A stretch of 64,000 bases of DNA from Pedobacter sp. R20-19 (GCF_000708265.2 NZ_JCKI01000007.1:186001-250000), one strand, 5' to 3'. Shown: positions 1-9,525, numbered from the stretch's first letter. Notes: a model not told the origin generated them from the sequence alone. Made by a program: numbers and translations.

Positions 1-2
1 AA

Positions 3-1088
3 TGGTTAGATGAAAAGCGCTATGCTGAAAACAAAGAAGACTCTACTGAAAAACGTATTAGCGATAGAGAAAGTACAGATCAACGCTTTACCATCACCAC
101 CAGAAATTTTTATCAGCAGGTTATGGCACCAGCCTATTTAAAAATGGGCGATACTGCCCTTGCTGCGCTGGCAATGGTTAAGGCAGATATCAATACCGCA
201 TCGGCAATAAACGCCATATCATTTAACAACATAAGCTATCAAGCCACCGCATTCTGGCAGAATTATTTAACACCAAAAAGTATGGCTGCTCTGGCTAATT
301 ACAAAGTAAAAAATAGTAACACAGGCTTAACAGGCATGCTTACCCAAGCATTAAACCATATGGCAAATGATGATTTCTACGAGCTTTATGGCACCACCTA
401 TTTAAGAACCCATCAGTATGAGAAAGCACTGATTTACTTTAAAAAAGTTTCAGCTAGCTACCAGTATTTTTCACCTGATGATTGGTATGCCGATGATAGC
501 GAAGCCAGGCTGGTTGCCAATCCCTTCATAGAAACTGTAAATGATTACCCCAAAAAATATGCTTCAAATAATCAGCGATTTAATAAAGTAATTTTCGCCA
601 GGGAAATGGCCCGTTTACAGAAATTAATTGTAACCGATAAAAAGAATGCAGCCCGTTATTATTATCGCATGGCAAATGCTGTTTACCAAACCGGCTATTA
701 TGGCAATTCATGGTTTTTGATTAGTTATGATTGGAGCACTTATGCCAATGAACAAAAACCACAATACAATTATGATGTAGATTATAAGTTGGCTAAAACA
801 GCTGCCGTATGGTATGCAAAGGCAATGGCTTTAAGTACAAATCCAGATTTTAAAGCTAAATGCACTTTTATGCTTGCCAAATGTGCCCAAAAGCAAATTA
901 TCAGTAATGCTGACTATTCTGCTTACAGTTATTATGACACCAAAAGCAAAGCCTATAAGGATTTTATAGCAGCTAATTATAACAATCCCTATTTTAAAGA
1001 ACTGAAAACAAAGTACGCGAAAACACCTTTTTATAGAATCGCAGTAAATGAATGTAGCTATCTGGAAGATTTTATTGCTGGGAAGTAA
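3..1088 (+). CDS. C-terminal part of a repeat-containing protein of unknown function (5' end outside window)
   Basis: The frame is open from base 3, upstream of the first internal ATG at 123, so this is the 3' end of a larger gene that begins before the window. The visible 361 residues are rich in Tyr, Ala, Asn and Lys. They contain helical pairs such as YEKALIYFKKV (about 141-151 of the visible part) and a run resembling WYAKAMAL, which look like TPR-type helices. No catalytic motif is visible. It is probably an envelope-associated TPR-like protein, but that is inference from composition only. It converges with the fabH paralogue at 1208. Confidence 0.6.
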   Translation, partial: WLDEKRYAENKEDSTEKRISDRESTDQRFTITTRNFYQQVMAPAYLKMGDTALAALAMVKADINTASAINAISFNNISYQATAFWQNYLTPKSMAALANYKVKNSNTGLTGMLTQALNHMANDDFYELYGTTYLRTHQYEKALIYFKKVSASYQYFSPDDWYADDSEARLVANPFIETVNDYPKKYASNNQRFNKVIFAREMARLQKLIVTDKKNAARYYYRMANAVYQTGYYGNSWFLISYDWSTYANEQKPQYNYDVDYKLAKTAAVWYAKAMALSTNPDFKAKCTFMLAKCAQKQIISNADYSAYSYYDTKSKAYKDFIAANYNNPYFKELKTKYAKTPFYRIAVNECSYLEDFIAGK

Positions 1089-1092
1089 GCGT

Positions 1093-1119
1093 AAAAGCTA
1101 AAAGGCAAAAGCAGAAAAG
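1093..1119. repeat. Heptad repeat array, AAAAGNN type
   Basis: AAAAG occurs at 1093, 1100 and 1107 (7-nt steps) and again at 1115. This is one member of the dispersed heptad family described in the findings. It lies directly after a stop codon. Confidence 0.6.
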
Positions 1120-1145
1120 TTAATGCAGAATTGGAAAGTCAAAGC

Positions 1146-1170
1146 AAGATAATGAGCATGATGCTATCTT
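1146..1170. terminator. Possible bidirectional hairpin between convergent genes
   Basis: AAGAT / ATCTT and AGCAT / ATGCT arms form an imperfect hairpin around a single-base centre, with a 4-nt bulge on one side. It lies between the ends of two convergent genes. No clear T-tract follows on the plus strand, so termination is only suggested by position. Confidence 0.3.
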
Positions 1171-1207
1171 CACTTTAACCTTTCTGCTTTAAATTTAACT
1201 AAAGATT

Positions 1208-2254
1208 CTACCATCTGATTAATGCACTCGCCCAGGTGAAACCAGATCCAAAGGCAGCAAGGCAAACCAGATCGCCATTTTTGATTTTTCCCGCTTCCCA
1301 AGCTTCGCATAAAGCAATCGGAACTGATGCAGCTGTGGTATTTCCGTACTTCTGGATGTTATTGAAAACCTGGTCGTCATTTAAGCCTAATAGATTCTGC
1401 ACATACTGACTGATGCGAAGATTTGCCTGATGTGGTACCAGCAGATTGATATCTTTTTCGGTAAGATTATTAGCGACCAAAGCCTCACGAATTACCTCAG
1501 GAAATTTAACCACAGCTTTTTTAAACACTGATGGGCCATCCATATATGGCAAAACAGCACCACTCGCTAAAATTTCTGTTGTCATAAATAAACCACCCAA
1601 TTCCTGATCAGGAAAAGCTGGTTTATCTTTCATCCATTTATTAGCATGTGATCCTGGATAATGCATTGCTAAAATTTCTGCATCAGCACCATCACTATGT
1701 AGATGCGTACTCAAAATACCCTTATCTGTTTCATCTGTAGGCTGCAATACGACTGCACCTGCCCCATCACCAAAAATCACAGATACATTTCGGCTTCTGG
1801 TTTCAAAATCCATGGCGAATGAATGTTTCTCACTCCCCACTACCAAAACATTTTTATACATCCCGGTTTTAACAAACTGATCAGCTACTGAAAGGGCATA
1901 AACGAAACCCGAACACTGGTTACGAATATCCAATGCACCAATTTCCCCCATACCCATTTCACGTTGTAATAAAACCCCGCAACCAGGAAAATAATAATCA
2001 GGACTTAAGGTAGCAAAAACAATAAAATCAACATCCTTTGCGGTAATGCCAGCACGTTCAATAGCAATTTTTGCTGCTTCAACTCCCATTGTAGTAGTGG
2101 TTTCTTCGTAACGATCAGCAAAACGACGTTCCTGAATACCGGTGCGTTCCTGAATCCACTCATCATTGGTATCCATAAAACGACTTAAATCAGTATTGGT
2201 ATAAACATTTTTCGGAACGTAGTAACCAATTCCGCCTATTTTAGATTGATGCAT
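1208..2254 (-). CDS. fabH: 3-oxoacyl-ACP synthase III (KAS III), first paralogue
   Basis: FabH condenses acetyl-CoA (or a branched primer) with malonyl-ACP to start fatty acid synthesis. All 348 residues fit the family. The triad is visible: Cys114 in QCSGF, His275 in PHQAN and Asn305 in YGNTT. A second fabH lies at 8413 inside the lipid operon. This copy is isolated, differs clearly in sequence and has an expanded segment around residues 195-235. It could use a different primer or serve a secondary pathway, which is inference. A TAACTTTG element lies about 25 nt upstream of the start. Confidence 0.9.
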   Translation of the reverse strand: MHQSKIGGIGYYVPKNVYTNTDLSRFMDTNDEWIQERTGIQERRFADRYEETTTTMGVEAAKIAIERAGITAKDVDFIVFATLSPDYYFPGCGVLLQREMGMGEIGALDIRNQCSGFVYALSVADQFVKTGMYKNVLVVGSEKHSFAMDFETRSRNVSVIFGDGAGAVVLQPTDETDKGILSTHLHSDGADAEILAMHYPGSHANKWMKDKPAFPDQELGGLFMTTEILASGAVLPYMDGPSVFKKAVVKFPEVIREALVANNLTEKDINLLVPHQANLRISQYVQNLLGLNDDQVFNNIQKYGNTTAASVPIALCEAWEAGKIKNGDLVCLAAFGSGFTWASALIRW

Positions 2255-2278
2255 GTGTTATTGATCATTTGTGTAAAA

Positions 2279-2286
2279 CAAAGTTA
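2279..2286 (-). promoter_or_regulatory. Candidate -7 element TAACTTTG for the isolated fabH
   Basis: Read on the minus strand this is TAACTTTG, a match to the Bacteroidetes TAnnTTTG box, 24 nt before the fabH ATG. No clear -33 TTTG was confirmed. Confidence 0.45.
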
Positions 2287-2331
2287 ATCATTTATTGCCT
2301 AAGCCATTATTATTCGCAAAGGAACAAAATC

Positions 2332-2359
2332 TTGATACTTGATACCAAATACTTGATAC
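2332..2359. repeat. Heptad repeat array, TTGATAC type
   Basis: Four adjacent 7-mers: TTGATAC, TTGATAC, CAAATAC, TTGATAC. The array sits directly upstream of the clpS promoter. The reverse complement GTATCAA forms another heptad array at 36048, upstream of the M20 deacylase gene. Confidence 0.75.
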
Positions 2360-2366
2360 TAATGTT

Positions 2367-2374
2367 TATTTTTG
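2367..2374 (+). promoter_or_regulatory. -7 element TATTTTTG placed 4 nt before clpS
   Basis: TATTTTTG is followed by CCCC and then the ATG at 2379. If transcription starts a few bases after the box, as in other Bacteroidetes promoters, the clpS mRNA has essentially no leader. Confidence 0.55.
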
Positions 2375-2378
2375 CCCC

Positions 2379-2660
2379 ATGTCTACAGAAACCAAAGAAG
2401 AGACCTTTACGCTCGAAGAAATTTTAACTTCCTTAAAAACCGTACACCGCCTTATTTTGTGGAATGATGATATCAATACTTTCGATCATGTAATCTATTG
2501 CATGATGAAGTATTTGGATTATAATGAGGCTCAATCTGAAAAAATAGCCTGGAAAGTACATAATGATGGTAAATGCCCTGTTTTGGAAGGTTCTTTTACA
2601 GAAATGGAAGTGTATCGCAAAATTTTGCAGCAAGAAGGATTGACGGTTTCAGTGGATTAA
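2379..2660 (+). CDS. clpS: ATP-dependent Clp protease adaptor ClpS
   Basis: ClpS binds N-end-rule substrates and delivers them to the Clp chaperone-protease. The 93-residue protein has the family core: WNDDINTFDHV near residues 28-38 (the conserved N-D-x-x-T-F/M segment that lines the N-degron pocket) and KVHNDGKCPVLEG later on. Length is normal. It starts 4 nt after a TAnnTTTG box, so it is probably translated from a leaderless transcript. It is followed by a palindromic intergenic element and no partner gene. Confidence 0.9.
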   Translation: MSTETKEETFTLEEILTSLKTVHRLILWNDDINTFDHVIYCMMKYLDYNEAQSEKIAWKVHNDGKCPVLEGSFTEMEVYRKILQQEGLTVSVD

Positions 2661-2683
2661 TCTTCATATTATAAAAGAGGAGT

Positions 2684-2771
2684 CGTCATTGCGAGGAGGA
2701 ACGACGAAGCAATCTTTCCTACTCGTGATAAAGATTGCTTCAGCCAATTAAAAATCGGCTTCGCAATGACG
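2684..2771. repeat. Palindromic intergenic element, CGTCATTGCGA family
   Basis: CGTCATTGCGA at the left end and TCGCAATGACG at the right end are an exact 11-bp inverted repeat. Inside are further complementary parts (AGCAATCTTT / AAAGATTGCT). Relatives occur at 20405, 37064, 42963 and 58772. It resembles a REP-type element; no transposase gene was seen in this window. Confidence 0.7.
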
Positions 2772-2806
2772 ATTTTCAGAAAAGATATGCTGTATAAGCT
2801 ATTACC

Positions 2807-3403
2807 TTATAATAATCCTTTCAAAAGCCTGGTCAACTCAGCTTGCGTACTTTGCGTTTTATCTTTCGCATACCAGCCATGCAGTTTTTCGGCCAGAACT
2901 GGCATCTCAGTTGTTTCCTTTTTCCATTCTTTTAAAAGTTCCTGTAAAATCTGTGGTCTCGGTGCCCAAGTAGCTAAAACCTGATCGGCTGCTTCATTCA
3001 ACACAATTAAAACTGGAATCGCTCTGCCACCATTAGTCAAATGTGCATCAATTAATGGTAGATTTTTATCTCGCAACACAAATTTCAAATCAATTCTACC
3101 TAAAGATGCAGTCGCGGTTTTATTGAACACTGGAACAATTTGAGCAGCATCACCACACCAGCCTTCAGTAATCACCAAGAACTTATAATTACCTTTTAAA
3201 TGATTAATGGTAGAAGTTAAATCATCAGTTAAACTAACGGTTTTATCAACCCGATTCATGCGCTGCACATTCATTTTAGTGTAATGCAGGTCATAACTAG
3301 CCTCACTAGTAGATTTACCTTCTAATAAAAGTTGGTCTACCAAAGCACGATAGGTTTGATAATCCATTCCCTGCTCACTAAAAATTTCGCTATAATTAAT
3401 CAT
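2807..3403 (-). CDS. Thioredoxin-fold protein with a single-Cys WCGD motif
   Basis: The 198-residue protein has a thioredoxin-like core with WCGDAAQ near residue 82, where a classical thioredoxin has WCxxC. Only the first Cys is present, so it cannot form the usual intramolecular disulfide. Such proteins are common in Bacteroidetes and are annotated only as thioredoxin family. The ATG at 3403 is preferred over the in-frame TTG at 3415. No signal peptide is visible, so it is probably cytosolic. It lies downstream of rsmA on the same strand, with about 130 bases between them. Confidence 0.7.
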   Translation of the reverse strand: MINYSEIFSEQGMDYQTYRALVDQLLLEGKSTSEASYDLHYTKMNVQRMNRVDKTVSLTDDLTSTINHLKGNYKFLVITEGWCGDAAQIVPVFNKTATASLGRIDLKFVLRDKNLPLIDAHLTNGGRAIPVLIVLNEAADQVLATWAPRPQILQELLKEWKKETTEMPVLAEKLHGWYAKDKTQSTQAELTRLLKGLL

Positions 3404-3534
3404 GGTGTCTTTCAATTACAGCGCAAAGGAAAGGAGAAATTTAACGAAAATAATCACGGATTTGCAAGAAATCTCTCAGTGGATAATTACAAAATTTTGG
3501 GATTACGCAGGTGTTTTTTCAATGACAAAAAAAA

Positions 3535-4320
3535 CTAAACTGCCATCAATTTACTTAGATGCTGTGTTAGTACCACAAAATCATCAACGGTTAATTGTTC
3601 GGCACGTTTCTCAAAATAAATATGATCATCCATTTTATCTTTCGGCATTACAGCAGACACTGCATTACGCAATGTTTTTCTTCGTTGATTGAAGCCTGCT
3701 TTAACTACACGCCAGAACAGTTTTTCATCGCAATCCAGCGTTTCCGTTTCATTTCTGGTTAAGCGAATAACGGCTGAATTAACCTTTGGTGGTGGATTAA
3801 AAGTACCTGGCTTTACGGTAAAAAGGTATTCAATTTTATAATAAGCCTGAAGAAAAACACTTAGGATTCCATAATCTTTTGTACCTGCAGGCGAAGCACA
3901 TCGTTGTGCAACTTCTTTTTGAAACATACCAACCATCTCCACAACCTTATGGCGGTTATCCAAAATCTTAAATAAAATCTGAGAAGAAATATTATAAGGA
4001 AAGTTACCGATAATGGCAAACTGACCTGGAAAAATGGCATCAAAATCTAATTTCAGAAAATCACCATTGATTAAACGTTCACCCAATTGTGGATACTTCT
4101 CATTCAGGAAATGGTAAGATTCCGTATCAATATCAATTAAATAAGTTTGTAAATCTTCACGTTTCAACAAAAAATCAGAAAGAATTCCCATTCCCGGACC
4201 AACTTCTAAAACCTGATGATACTTATCGGTATTCACCAAAGCTTCAACAATGCGGTTAGCAATGCCCTTATCAGTTAAAAAATGCTGACCTAAATGTTTT
4301 TTTGCTTTTACTAAACTCAT
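3535..4320 (-). CDS. rsmA: 16S rRNA dimethyladenosine transferase RsmA (KsgA)
   Basis: RsmA dimethylates two adjacent adenines in the 3' terminal helix of 16S rRNA using SAM. The protein has the HLGQHFL start segment, the SAM loop EVGPGMG (about 39-45) and the catalytic NFPY at about 106-109. The length of 261 residues is typical. The ATG at 4320 is chosen because it begins the conserved MSLVKAKKHLGQ segment; the longer frame would use a TTG at 4335. A TATCTTTG box lies about 45 nt upstream. Confidence 0.93.
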   Translation of the reverse strand: MSLVKAKKHLGQHFLTDKGIANRIVEALVNTDKYHQVLEVGPGMGILSDFLLKREDLQTYLIDIDTESYHFLNEKYPQLGERLINGDFLKLDFDAIFPGQFAIIGNFPYNISSQILFKILDNRHKVVEMVGMFQKEVAQRCASPAGTKDYGILSVFLQAYYKIEYLFTVKPGTFNPPPKVNSAVIRLTRNETETLDCDEKLFWRVVKAGFNQRRKTLRNAVSAVMPKDKMDDHIYFEKRAEQLTVDDFVVLTQHLSKLMAV

Positions 4321-4364
4321 AAACCCAAACCCCAAAAAGGGCTTTTAAAAATTAAAATGATTAG

Positions 4365-4372
4365 CAAAGATA
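4365..4372 (-). promoter_or_regulatory. -7 element TATCTTTG upstream of rsmA
   Basis: On the minus strand the sequence is TATCTTTG, an exact TAnnTTTG match, leaving a leader of roughly 40 nt before the rsmA ATG. Confidence 0.5.
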
Positions 4373-4476
4373 GACTTAATATTCCTTCGCGGATAACTTA
4401 GTGCGCTATGCGCTTTCATTTTTTTTAAAGTCTTTAATCGAAAATCAGTATTTTGCGCTAAAATTTTCCAGTAATT

Positions 4477-5556
4477 ATGAGCGATAAACTTAAAATAGGT
4501 ATTAGTATAGGCGACGTGAACGGTATTGGTTTAGAGGTAATTATCAAAACGTTATCCAATCCAGCTATTTTAAATTATTGTATTCCAATTGTTTACGGAC
4601 ACACAAAAGTTTCATCTTTTCACAGAAAGGCAAATAACCTTGGTGATTTCAGTTTTAATGTAATCAATCATGCCAACCAGGCACAGGTAAAAAAGGCAAA
4701 CATGATTAATTGCTGGGAAGAAGATGTAAAAATTGAACTTGGCCAGGTAACTGCAACAGGTGGAAAATATGCGCTTTTATCGCTTGAAAGAGCAACCGCA
4801 GATTTAGTAGCTGGCGAAATTGATGCTTTGGTTACTGCACCAATCAACAAACATAACATCCAATCAGAAACCTTTGCATTTCCAGGTCATACGGAATATT
4901 TACAAGAAAAAAGTGGTAGTAAAGATGTGCTGATGTTCTTAATCAGCGAAAATTTACGCGTAGGTGTAGTTACCGGACATATTCCGGTTAAAGATGTGCC
5001 AACTTCTATAACTAAAGATAAAATCTTAAGTAAATTAAAGCTGATTAATGAGAGTTTAAAAAAGGATTTCTGGATTGAAAAACCAAAAATTGCGGTGCTC
5101 GGTTTAAACCCACATGCCAGTGATAATGGCCTATTAGGCGCAGAAGAGGCTGAAATTATTACACCAGCCATTCAGGAAGCATATGATAAAGGAATGATGG
5201 TTTTCGGCCCCTACCCTGCAGATGGTTTTTTCGGAAATGGCAGTTACAAAAAATTTGATGCTGTTCTGGCCATGTACCACGATCAGGGATTAATTCCTTT
5301 TAAAACTTTAGCTTTTCACAACGGCGTAAATTATACAGCAGGTTTAAACTTTGTTCGTACTTCTCCAGATCATGGAACCGGTTATGATATAGCTGGAAAA
5401 GATCTTGCAGATTCTACTTCATTTACAGAGGCTTTATTTTCAGCTATTCATATTGTAAAAAATCGTAGAGAACAAGAAGAAATGTTAAGTGGCCAGTTGC
5501 GTTCTGGAGGTAAAATTGTGGAAACGCAGTTTGATATTAAAGATGATGCGTCTTAA
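4477..5556 (+). CDS. pdxA: 4-hydroxythreonine-4-phosphate dehydrogenase PdxA
   Basis: PdxA oxidises 4-phosphohydroxy-L-threonine in the DXP-dependent route to pyridoxal phosphate. The 359-residue protein begins with the GISIGDVNGIG segment and contains ALVTAPINK, FPGHTEYL and AMYHDQGLIPFK. These carry the substrate-binding and metal-binding His residues of the family. It is the first gene of a rightward run leading into the DUF177-rpmF-plsX lipid cluster, an arrangement common in Bacteroidetes. Here a rhodanese gene sits between them. Confidence 0.93.
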   Translation: MSDKLKIGISIGDVNGIGLEVIIKTLSNPAILNYCIPIVYGHTKVSSFHRKANNLGDFSFNVINHANQAQVKKANMINCWEEDVKIELGQVTATGGKYALLSLERATADLVAGEIDALVTAPINKHNIQSETFAFPGHTEYLQEKSGSKDVLMFLISENLRVGVVTGHIPVKDVPTSITKDKILSKLKLINESLKKDFWIEKPKIAVLGLNPHASDNGLLGAEEAEIITPAIQEAYDKGMMVFGPYPADGFFGNGSYKKFDAVLAMYHDQGLIPFKTLAFHNGVNYTAGLNFVRTSPDHGTGYDIAGKDLADSTSFTEALFSAIHIVKNRREQEEMLSGQLRSGGKIVETQFDIKDDAS

Positions 5557-5665
5557 ACGGAAAGAGAAAAGCTAAAAGTGGAAAATCAAAGTGCAGGATA
5601 CCGCATTTTGCCATAAATATGAACATATAAGTCTGATGGTTTGAGTATAATTAACAGATAACCCC

Positions 5666-6505
5666 ATGTCAACATTAGCCCCGATTATAAAACCCGAAGA
5701 TCTGATCCGTATAAATCAGGATAAAGAAATTGTATTGATAGATGCCAGTGCCGGTTCGAAAGCCCGATACGATGAACAACATTTAACAGGTGCACTTTTT
5801 GCAGATATAAACGAAGACCTGGCCAATATCGGCGACTTTGCAAAAGGCGGCCGTCATCCATTACCTGATGTTAAACAATTTGCTCAGGTATTACAAAAAT
5901 TTGGCATCACTAAAAATACGCATGTCATCGTATATGATGATAAGAATGCAGGTAATGCAGCCGCAAGATTATGGTGGATGCTGAGATCAATCGGGCATGA
6001 AAAAGTTCAGGTAATTGATGGGGGATTTCAAGCAGCTATAAAAGCTGGCTTCCCTACTACCAATCAAACAGAAACTCCTAAATCAGCTGGTAAATACACA
6101 ATATCATCCTGGAGTTTGCCATTGTCTGATATTAATGAGGTGGAAGACGTGGCAAAGCATCAGGAGTATATGGTTATTGATGTTCGCGATGCTAACCGTT
6201 ACGCTGGCCTTACTGAACCAATTGATACCATAGCTGGTCATATTCCAGGAGCCGTTAATATTCCGTTTACAGAAAATCTAAATGAGGAAGGGCGATTTTT
6301 ATCACCTGATGTACTAAAAGAAAAATATACTGCTGCATTAGCTACTGTAAAACCTGAAAATGTGATTGTACACTGTGGATCTGGCATTACAGCCTGCCAC
6401 ACACTTTTAGCGATGGATTACGCCGGCTTAACTATTCCAAAACTTTACGTTGGCTCGTGGAGTGAGTGGAGCAGAAACAATAAAAAAATGATTTTAAAAA
6501 GCTAA
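5666..6505 (+). CDS. Two-domain rhodanese sulfurtransferase
   Basis: This 279-residue protein has two rhodanese domains. The C-terminal one (about 155-279) has the catalytic loop CGSGITA at Cys237, the signature shared by thiosulfate and 3-mercaptopyruvate sulfurtransferases. The N-terminal copy has DDKNAG where the active loop would be and no Cys, the usual non-catalytic state. It transfers sulfane sulfur, and the physiological donor cannot be told from the sequence. It is separated from pdxA by about 110 bases of AAAAG-rich sequence and followed by a small hairpin. Confidence 0.85.
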   Translation: MSTLAPIIKPEDLIRINQDKEIVLIDASAGSKARYDEQHLTGALFADINEDLANIGDFAKGGRHPLPDVKQFAQVLQKFGITKNTHVIVYDDKNAGNAAARLWWMLRSIGHEKVQVIDGGFQAAIKAGFPTTNQTETPKSAGKYTISSWSLPLSDINEVEDVAKHQEYMVIDVRDANRYAGLTEPIDTIAGHIPGAVNIPFTENLNEEGRFLSPDVLKEKYTAALATVKPENVIVHCGSGITACHTLLAMDYAGLTIPKLYVGSWSEWSRNNKKMILKS

Positions 6506-6518
6506 ACCTATGGGTTTT

Positions 6519-6541
6519 TTAAAACCTCATTGGTTTTTTAA
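6519..6541 (+). terminator. Weak hairpin after the rhodanese gene
   Basis: AAAACC and GGTTTT pair across a 5-nt TCATT loop and are followed by TTA. The stem is short, so read-through into the lipid operon is likely. Confidence 0.4.
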
Positions 6542-6588
6542 ATAGATAACAATTTTAAAAAACATTTTTAATCTAATTATTTTATCCA

Positions 6589-6596
6589 TACATTTG
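6589..6596 (+). promoter_or_regulatory. -7 element TACATTTG upstream of the DUF177-rpmF-plsX operon
   Basis: TACATTTG matches TAnnTTTG and lies 22 nt before the TTG start of the DUF177 gene, after the hairpin that closes the rhodanese gene. It is the likely start of the lipid operon transcript. Confidence 0.5.
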
Positions 6597-6618
6597 CAGG
6601 CTAAAATTTTACAGTACT

Positions 6619-7149
6619 TTGAACCCACTAAAACAATTTTCTATACCGTTTACCGGACTAAAATTGGGAACTCATCAGTTTGATTATGAGCTTGATGACC
6701 GTTTTTTTAGTGCTTTTGAATATTCGTTAATTAAAAGTGGCAATTTGAAGGTTAATCTTGAACTTGATAAGCAAGAGACCATGTTGCTTTTAAAATTTAA
6801 AGTTGCGGGAACATTAAATTTAGATTGCGATAAATGTTTATCGGAATTTGCATACCCGGTTAACCTATACGAAAGACAGATTGTAAAATTTGCAGGAGAT
6901 GAACTGGAAAGCAATGATGAAGAAATCATTTCGCTAAGCCGTAAAGATTCTGAGATTGATATATCAGGTCCATTATATGAAATGATAAACGTTTCAGTAC
7001 CATATATCAAAAATTGTGAGCAGGCAGGTAAAGATTGTGATCAGGAAATGATTGATCGCTTAGAACAACTCTCTATCGATAAGCAGGCAGAAGAAAATGA
7101 ACAAACAAGCGACCCACGTTGGGAAGCCCTTAATAAGTTAAAAAAATAA
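6619..7149 (+). CDS. DUF177 (YceD-like) protein
   Basis: DUF177 proteins are nearly always encoded next to rpmF and have been linked to 23S rRNA or ribosome biogenesis. The 176-residue protein has the family Cys pair in LDCDKC and an acidic C-terminal half. No ATG lies at a sensible place upstream, so the TTG at 6619 followed by NPLKQF is taken as the start. The gene ends 15 nt before rpmF, so the two are surely cotranscribed. Confidence 0.85.
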   Translation: MNPLKQFSIPFTGLKLGTHQFDYELDDRFFSAFEYSLIKSGNLKVNLELDKQETMLLLKFKVAGTLNLDCDKCLSEFAYPVNLYERQIVKFAGDELESNDEEIISLSRKDSEIDISGPLYEMINVSVPYIKNCEQAGKDCDQEMIDRLEQLSIDKQAEENEQTSDPRWEALNKLKK

Positions 7150-7164
7150 TTAGATTATACACCA

Positions 7165-7356
7165 ATGGCACATCCAAAACGGAAAATCTCGAAACAGAGA
7201 AAAAATAAAAGAAGAACACACTACAAAGCAGTGACACCTTCTTTGGCAACTTGCGCAGCAACAGGTGCTATTCACGTACCTCACCGTGCATACAACGTTG
7301 ATGGTAACCTATACTATAACGGTAAATTGGTTATCGAAAATACTCAAATCGGGTAA
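7165..7356 (+). CDS. rpmF: 50S ribosomal protein L32
   Basis: A 63-residue basic protein starting MAHPKRKISKQRKNKRR, the typical L32 N terminus. The middle segment LATCAATGAIHVPHRAY has one Cys and lacks the paired CxxC knuckles of the zinc-binding form, so it belongs to the zinc-free class. It lies between DUF177 and plsX as in many bacteria. Confidence 0.95.
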   Translation: MAHPKRKISKQRKNKRRTHYKAVTPSLATCAATGAIHVPHRAYNVDGNLYYNGKLVIENTQIG

Positions 7357-7456
7357 TTTTCTTAAGAAATTGTTTGTGTTTTCAGCGGCTTTAGTCATAC
7401 CTTAGTCCACTGAAAATTTAGGATTTAACCTAACTTAACACAAACAGATTTTTTCG

Positions 7457-8398
7457 ATGAAAATAGGCCTCGACATAATGGGCGGAGACTATGCTCCCAA
7501 AGCAATTGTTTTGGGAGCAATAGCAGCTCATCAATCGCTAAACGCCGGAGAACATATTGTTCTTATCGGTGATACCGAACAGATTAAACCCATTCTCGCA
7601 GAAGAGGGTTTTAATCCGGATCATTTTGAATACGTTCATACTGATGAAGTTATTGGTATGGGCGAACATCCCACTAAAGCAATCGTTCAGAAACCAAATT
7701 CGAGCATTGCGGTTGGTTTTAATCTTCTTAAAGAGGGTAAAATCGATTCATTCGCAAGTGCAGGTAATTCTGGTGCCATGTTAGTTGGCGCTGTATTTAG
7801 CGTTAAAACTATTCCAGGCATTATTCGTCCCTGTTTATGTTCCATTCTTCCAAAGCTTAAAGGCGGTACAGGTTTATTATTAGACGTGGGTGCCAATGCA
7901 GATTGCAAACCAGATATTCTATTACAATTTGGTGTTTTAGGCAGCTTGTATGCAGAAAACCTATTTAAAATAGATAACCCAAGAGTTGCTTTAATGAATA
8001 TTGGTGAAGAGGATGAAAAAGGAAATATGCTCAGTATGGCAACTTTCCCTTTAATGAAAGAAACAGATCTGTTTAATTTTGTGGGTAATGTAGAAGGTAG
8101 GGATCTTTTTAATGATAAATCTGATGTAATTGTTTGCGATGGTTTTACTGGAAATGTAATGCTTAAATTAGCAGAATCTTTCTACGTAATTACAATCAAA
8201 AAAGGATTAAAAGATGAGTTTTTTGATCGCTTTAACTACGAACAGTATGGTGGAAGTCCGGTTTTAGGCGTTAACGCTCCTGTTGTTATCGGACATGGAA
8301 TTTCAAGTCCGCTAGCTGTTAAAAATATGGTTCTTCAATCCAGAGAAATGATTACTACAGGATTGGTAGAAAAAATTAGAATGGCATTTAAAAATTAA
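7457..8398 (+). CDS. plsX: Phosphate acyltransferase PlsX
   Basis: PlsX makes acyl-phosphate from acyl-ACP for phosphatidic acid synthesis. The 313-residue protein opens with [15 protein letters not shown], the conserved PlsX start, and contains SAGNSGAM and [10 protein letters not shown], family hallmarks. It is soluble and peripherally membrane-associated. The fabH start follows after 14 nt, which indicates one transcript coupling lipid precursor steps. Confidence 0.95.
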   Translation: MKIGLDIMGGDYAPKAIVLGAIAAHQSLNAGEHIVLIGDTEQIKPILAEEGFNPDHFEYVHTDEVIGMGEHPTKAIVQKPNSSIAVGFNLLKEGKIDSFASAGNSGAMLVGAVFSVKTIPGIIRPCLCSILPKLKGGTGLLLDVGANADCKPDILLQFGVLGSLYAENLFKIDNPRVALMNIGEEDEKGNMLSMATFPLMKETDLFNFVGNVEGRDLFNDKSDVIVCDGFTGNVMLKLAESFYVITIKKGLKDEFFDRFNYEQYGGSPVLGVNAPVVIGHGISSPLAVKNMVLQSREMITTGLVEKIRMAFKN

Positions 8399-8412
8399 CA
8401 AAAATTCTTAAA

Positions 8413-9411
8413 ATGAGTAAAATTCATGCTGCTATTACGGCAGTAAATGGTTACGTCCCCGACTATGTGCTTACCAACGCAGAGTTAGAAACCATGGTTG
8501 ATACTTCTGATGAATGGATTACCAGCAGAACGGGCATTAAAGAACGTAGAATTTTAAAAGGTGAAGGTTTAGGCACATCAGATATGGCAGTTCATGCTGT
8601 AAACGGCTTGCTTAAAAAGAGAGGAATAGATGCGAAAGAAATTGAGCTCATTATTTTTTGTACCACTACCCCAGACTTTACTTTTCCAGCGACAGCCAAT
8701 GTACTAGCAGATAAAATTGGAGCCACTAACGCCTGGGGTTACGATTTACAGGCAGCATGTTCTGGTTTTATCTTCGGTTTAGCAACTGGTGCATCTTTCG
8801 TAGAATCCGGAAGGCATAAAAAAGTTTTGGTTGTTGGTGGTGATAAAATGTCATCCATCATCAATTATGAAGACCGCACTACCTGCATTATTTTTGGCGA
8901 CGGTTGCGGTTGTGCTTTATTAGAGCCAAATGAAGAAGGCCTGGGTGTTCAGGATTCTATCCTAAGAACTGACGGTGCAGGCCGAAATTTCCTGGGCATG
9001 AAAGGTGGTGGTTCAGTTCAGCCGGCCACTCATGAAAGCATTGATGCAAAATTACATTATGCCCATCAGGAAGGCCCAACAGTATTTAAGTTCGCGGTAA
9101 CCAATATGGCAGATGTTGCTGCTGAAATTATGGAACGCAACAATCTTACTTCTAATGATGTAGCCTGGTTAGTGCCACATCAAGCCAATAAACGCATTAT
9201 TGATGCCACGGCAAATCGGATGGGTGTAACATTGGATAAAGTAATGATCAATATCGAACGTTACGGAAATACCACTAACGGAACCATTCCACTGTGTTTA
9301 TGGGAATGGGAAAGTAAATTAAAAAAAGGTGATAACATTGTATTGGCTGCTTTTGGTGGCGGTTTTACATGGGGTTCAATTTACCTTAAGTGGGCATACG
9401 ATTCAAATTAG
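8413..9411 (+). CDS. fabH: 3-oxoacyl-ACP synthase III (KAS III), operon copy
   Basis: This is the operonic FabH, with Cys116 in AACSGF, His256 in PHQAN and Asn286 in YGNTT. At 332 residues it is slightly shorter than the copy at 1208. Its position between plsX and accB puts it with enzymes that make malonyl-CoA and acyl-phosphate, so it is the better candidate for the main initiation enzyme. A heptad array starts right after its stop codon. Confidence 0.95.
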   Translation: MSKIHAAITAVNGYVPDYVLTNAELETMVDTSDEWITSRTGIKERRILKGEGLGTSDMAVHAVNGLLKKRGIDAKEIELIIFCTTTPDFTFPATANVLADKIGATNAWGYDLQAACSGFIFGLATGASFVESGRHKKVLVVGGDKMSSIINYEDRTTCIIFGDGCGCALLEPNEEGLGVQDSILRTDGAGRNFLGMKGGGSVQPATHESIDAKLHYAHQEGPTVFKFAVTNMADVAAEIMERNNLTSNDVAWLVPHQANKRIIDATANRMGVTLDKVMINIERYGNTTNGTIPLCLWEWESKLKKGDNIVLAAFGGGFTWGSIYLKWAYDSN

Positions 9412-9416
9412 CCCAC

Positions 9417-9441
9417 AGTCGGAAGTCGAAAGTCTTCAGTC
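9417..9441. repeat. Heptad repeat array, AGTCNNN type
   Basis: AGTC occurs at 9417, 9424, 9431 and 9438, each exactly 7 nt apart. The same pattern occurs at 16611 and 31511. Confidence 0.75.
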
Positions 9442-9525
9442 TGTTAACTATAAAATTTAAAACAAAAAAAGTATAACTTAGTTAATTCATTTATACACTA
9501 TTTTTTACATAACAAGGATTAAAAA

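Noticed and set aside
3332..3692. Plus-strand frames over the rsmA/thioredoxin spacer
   Set aside because: They are antisense to real genes, with no recognisable motif.
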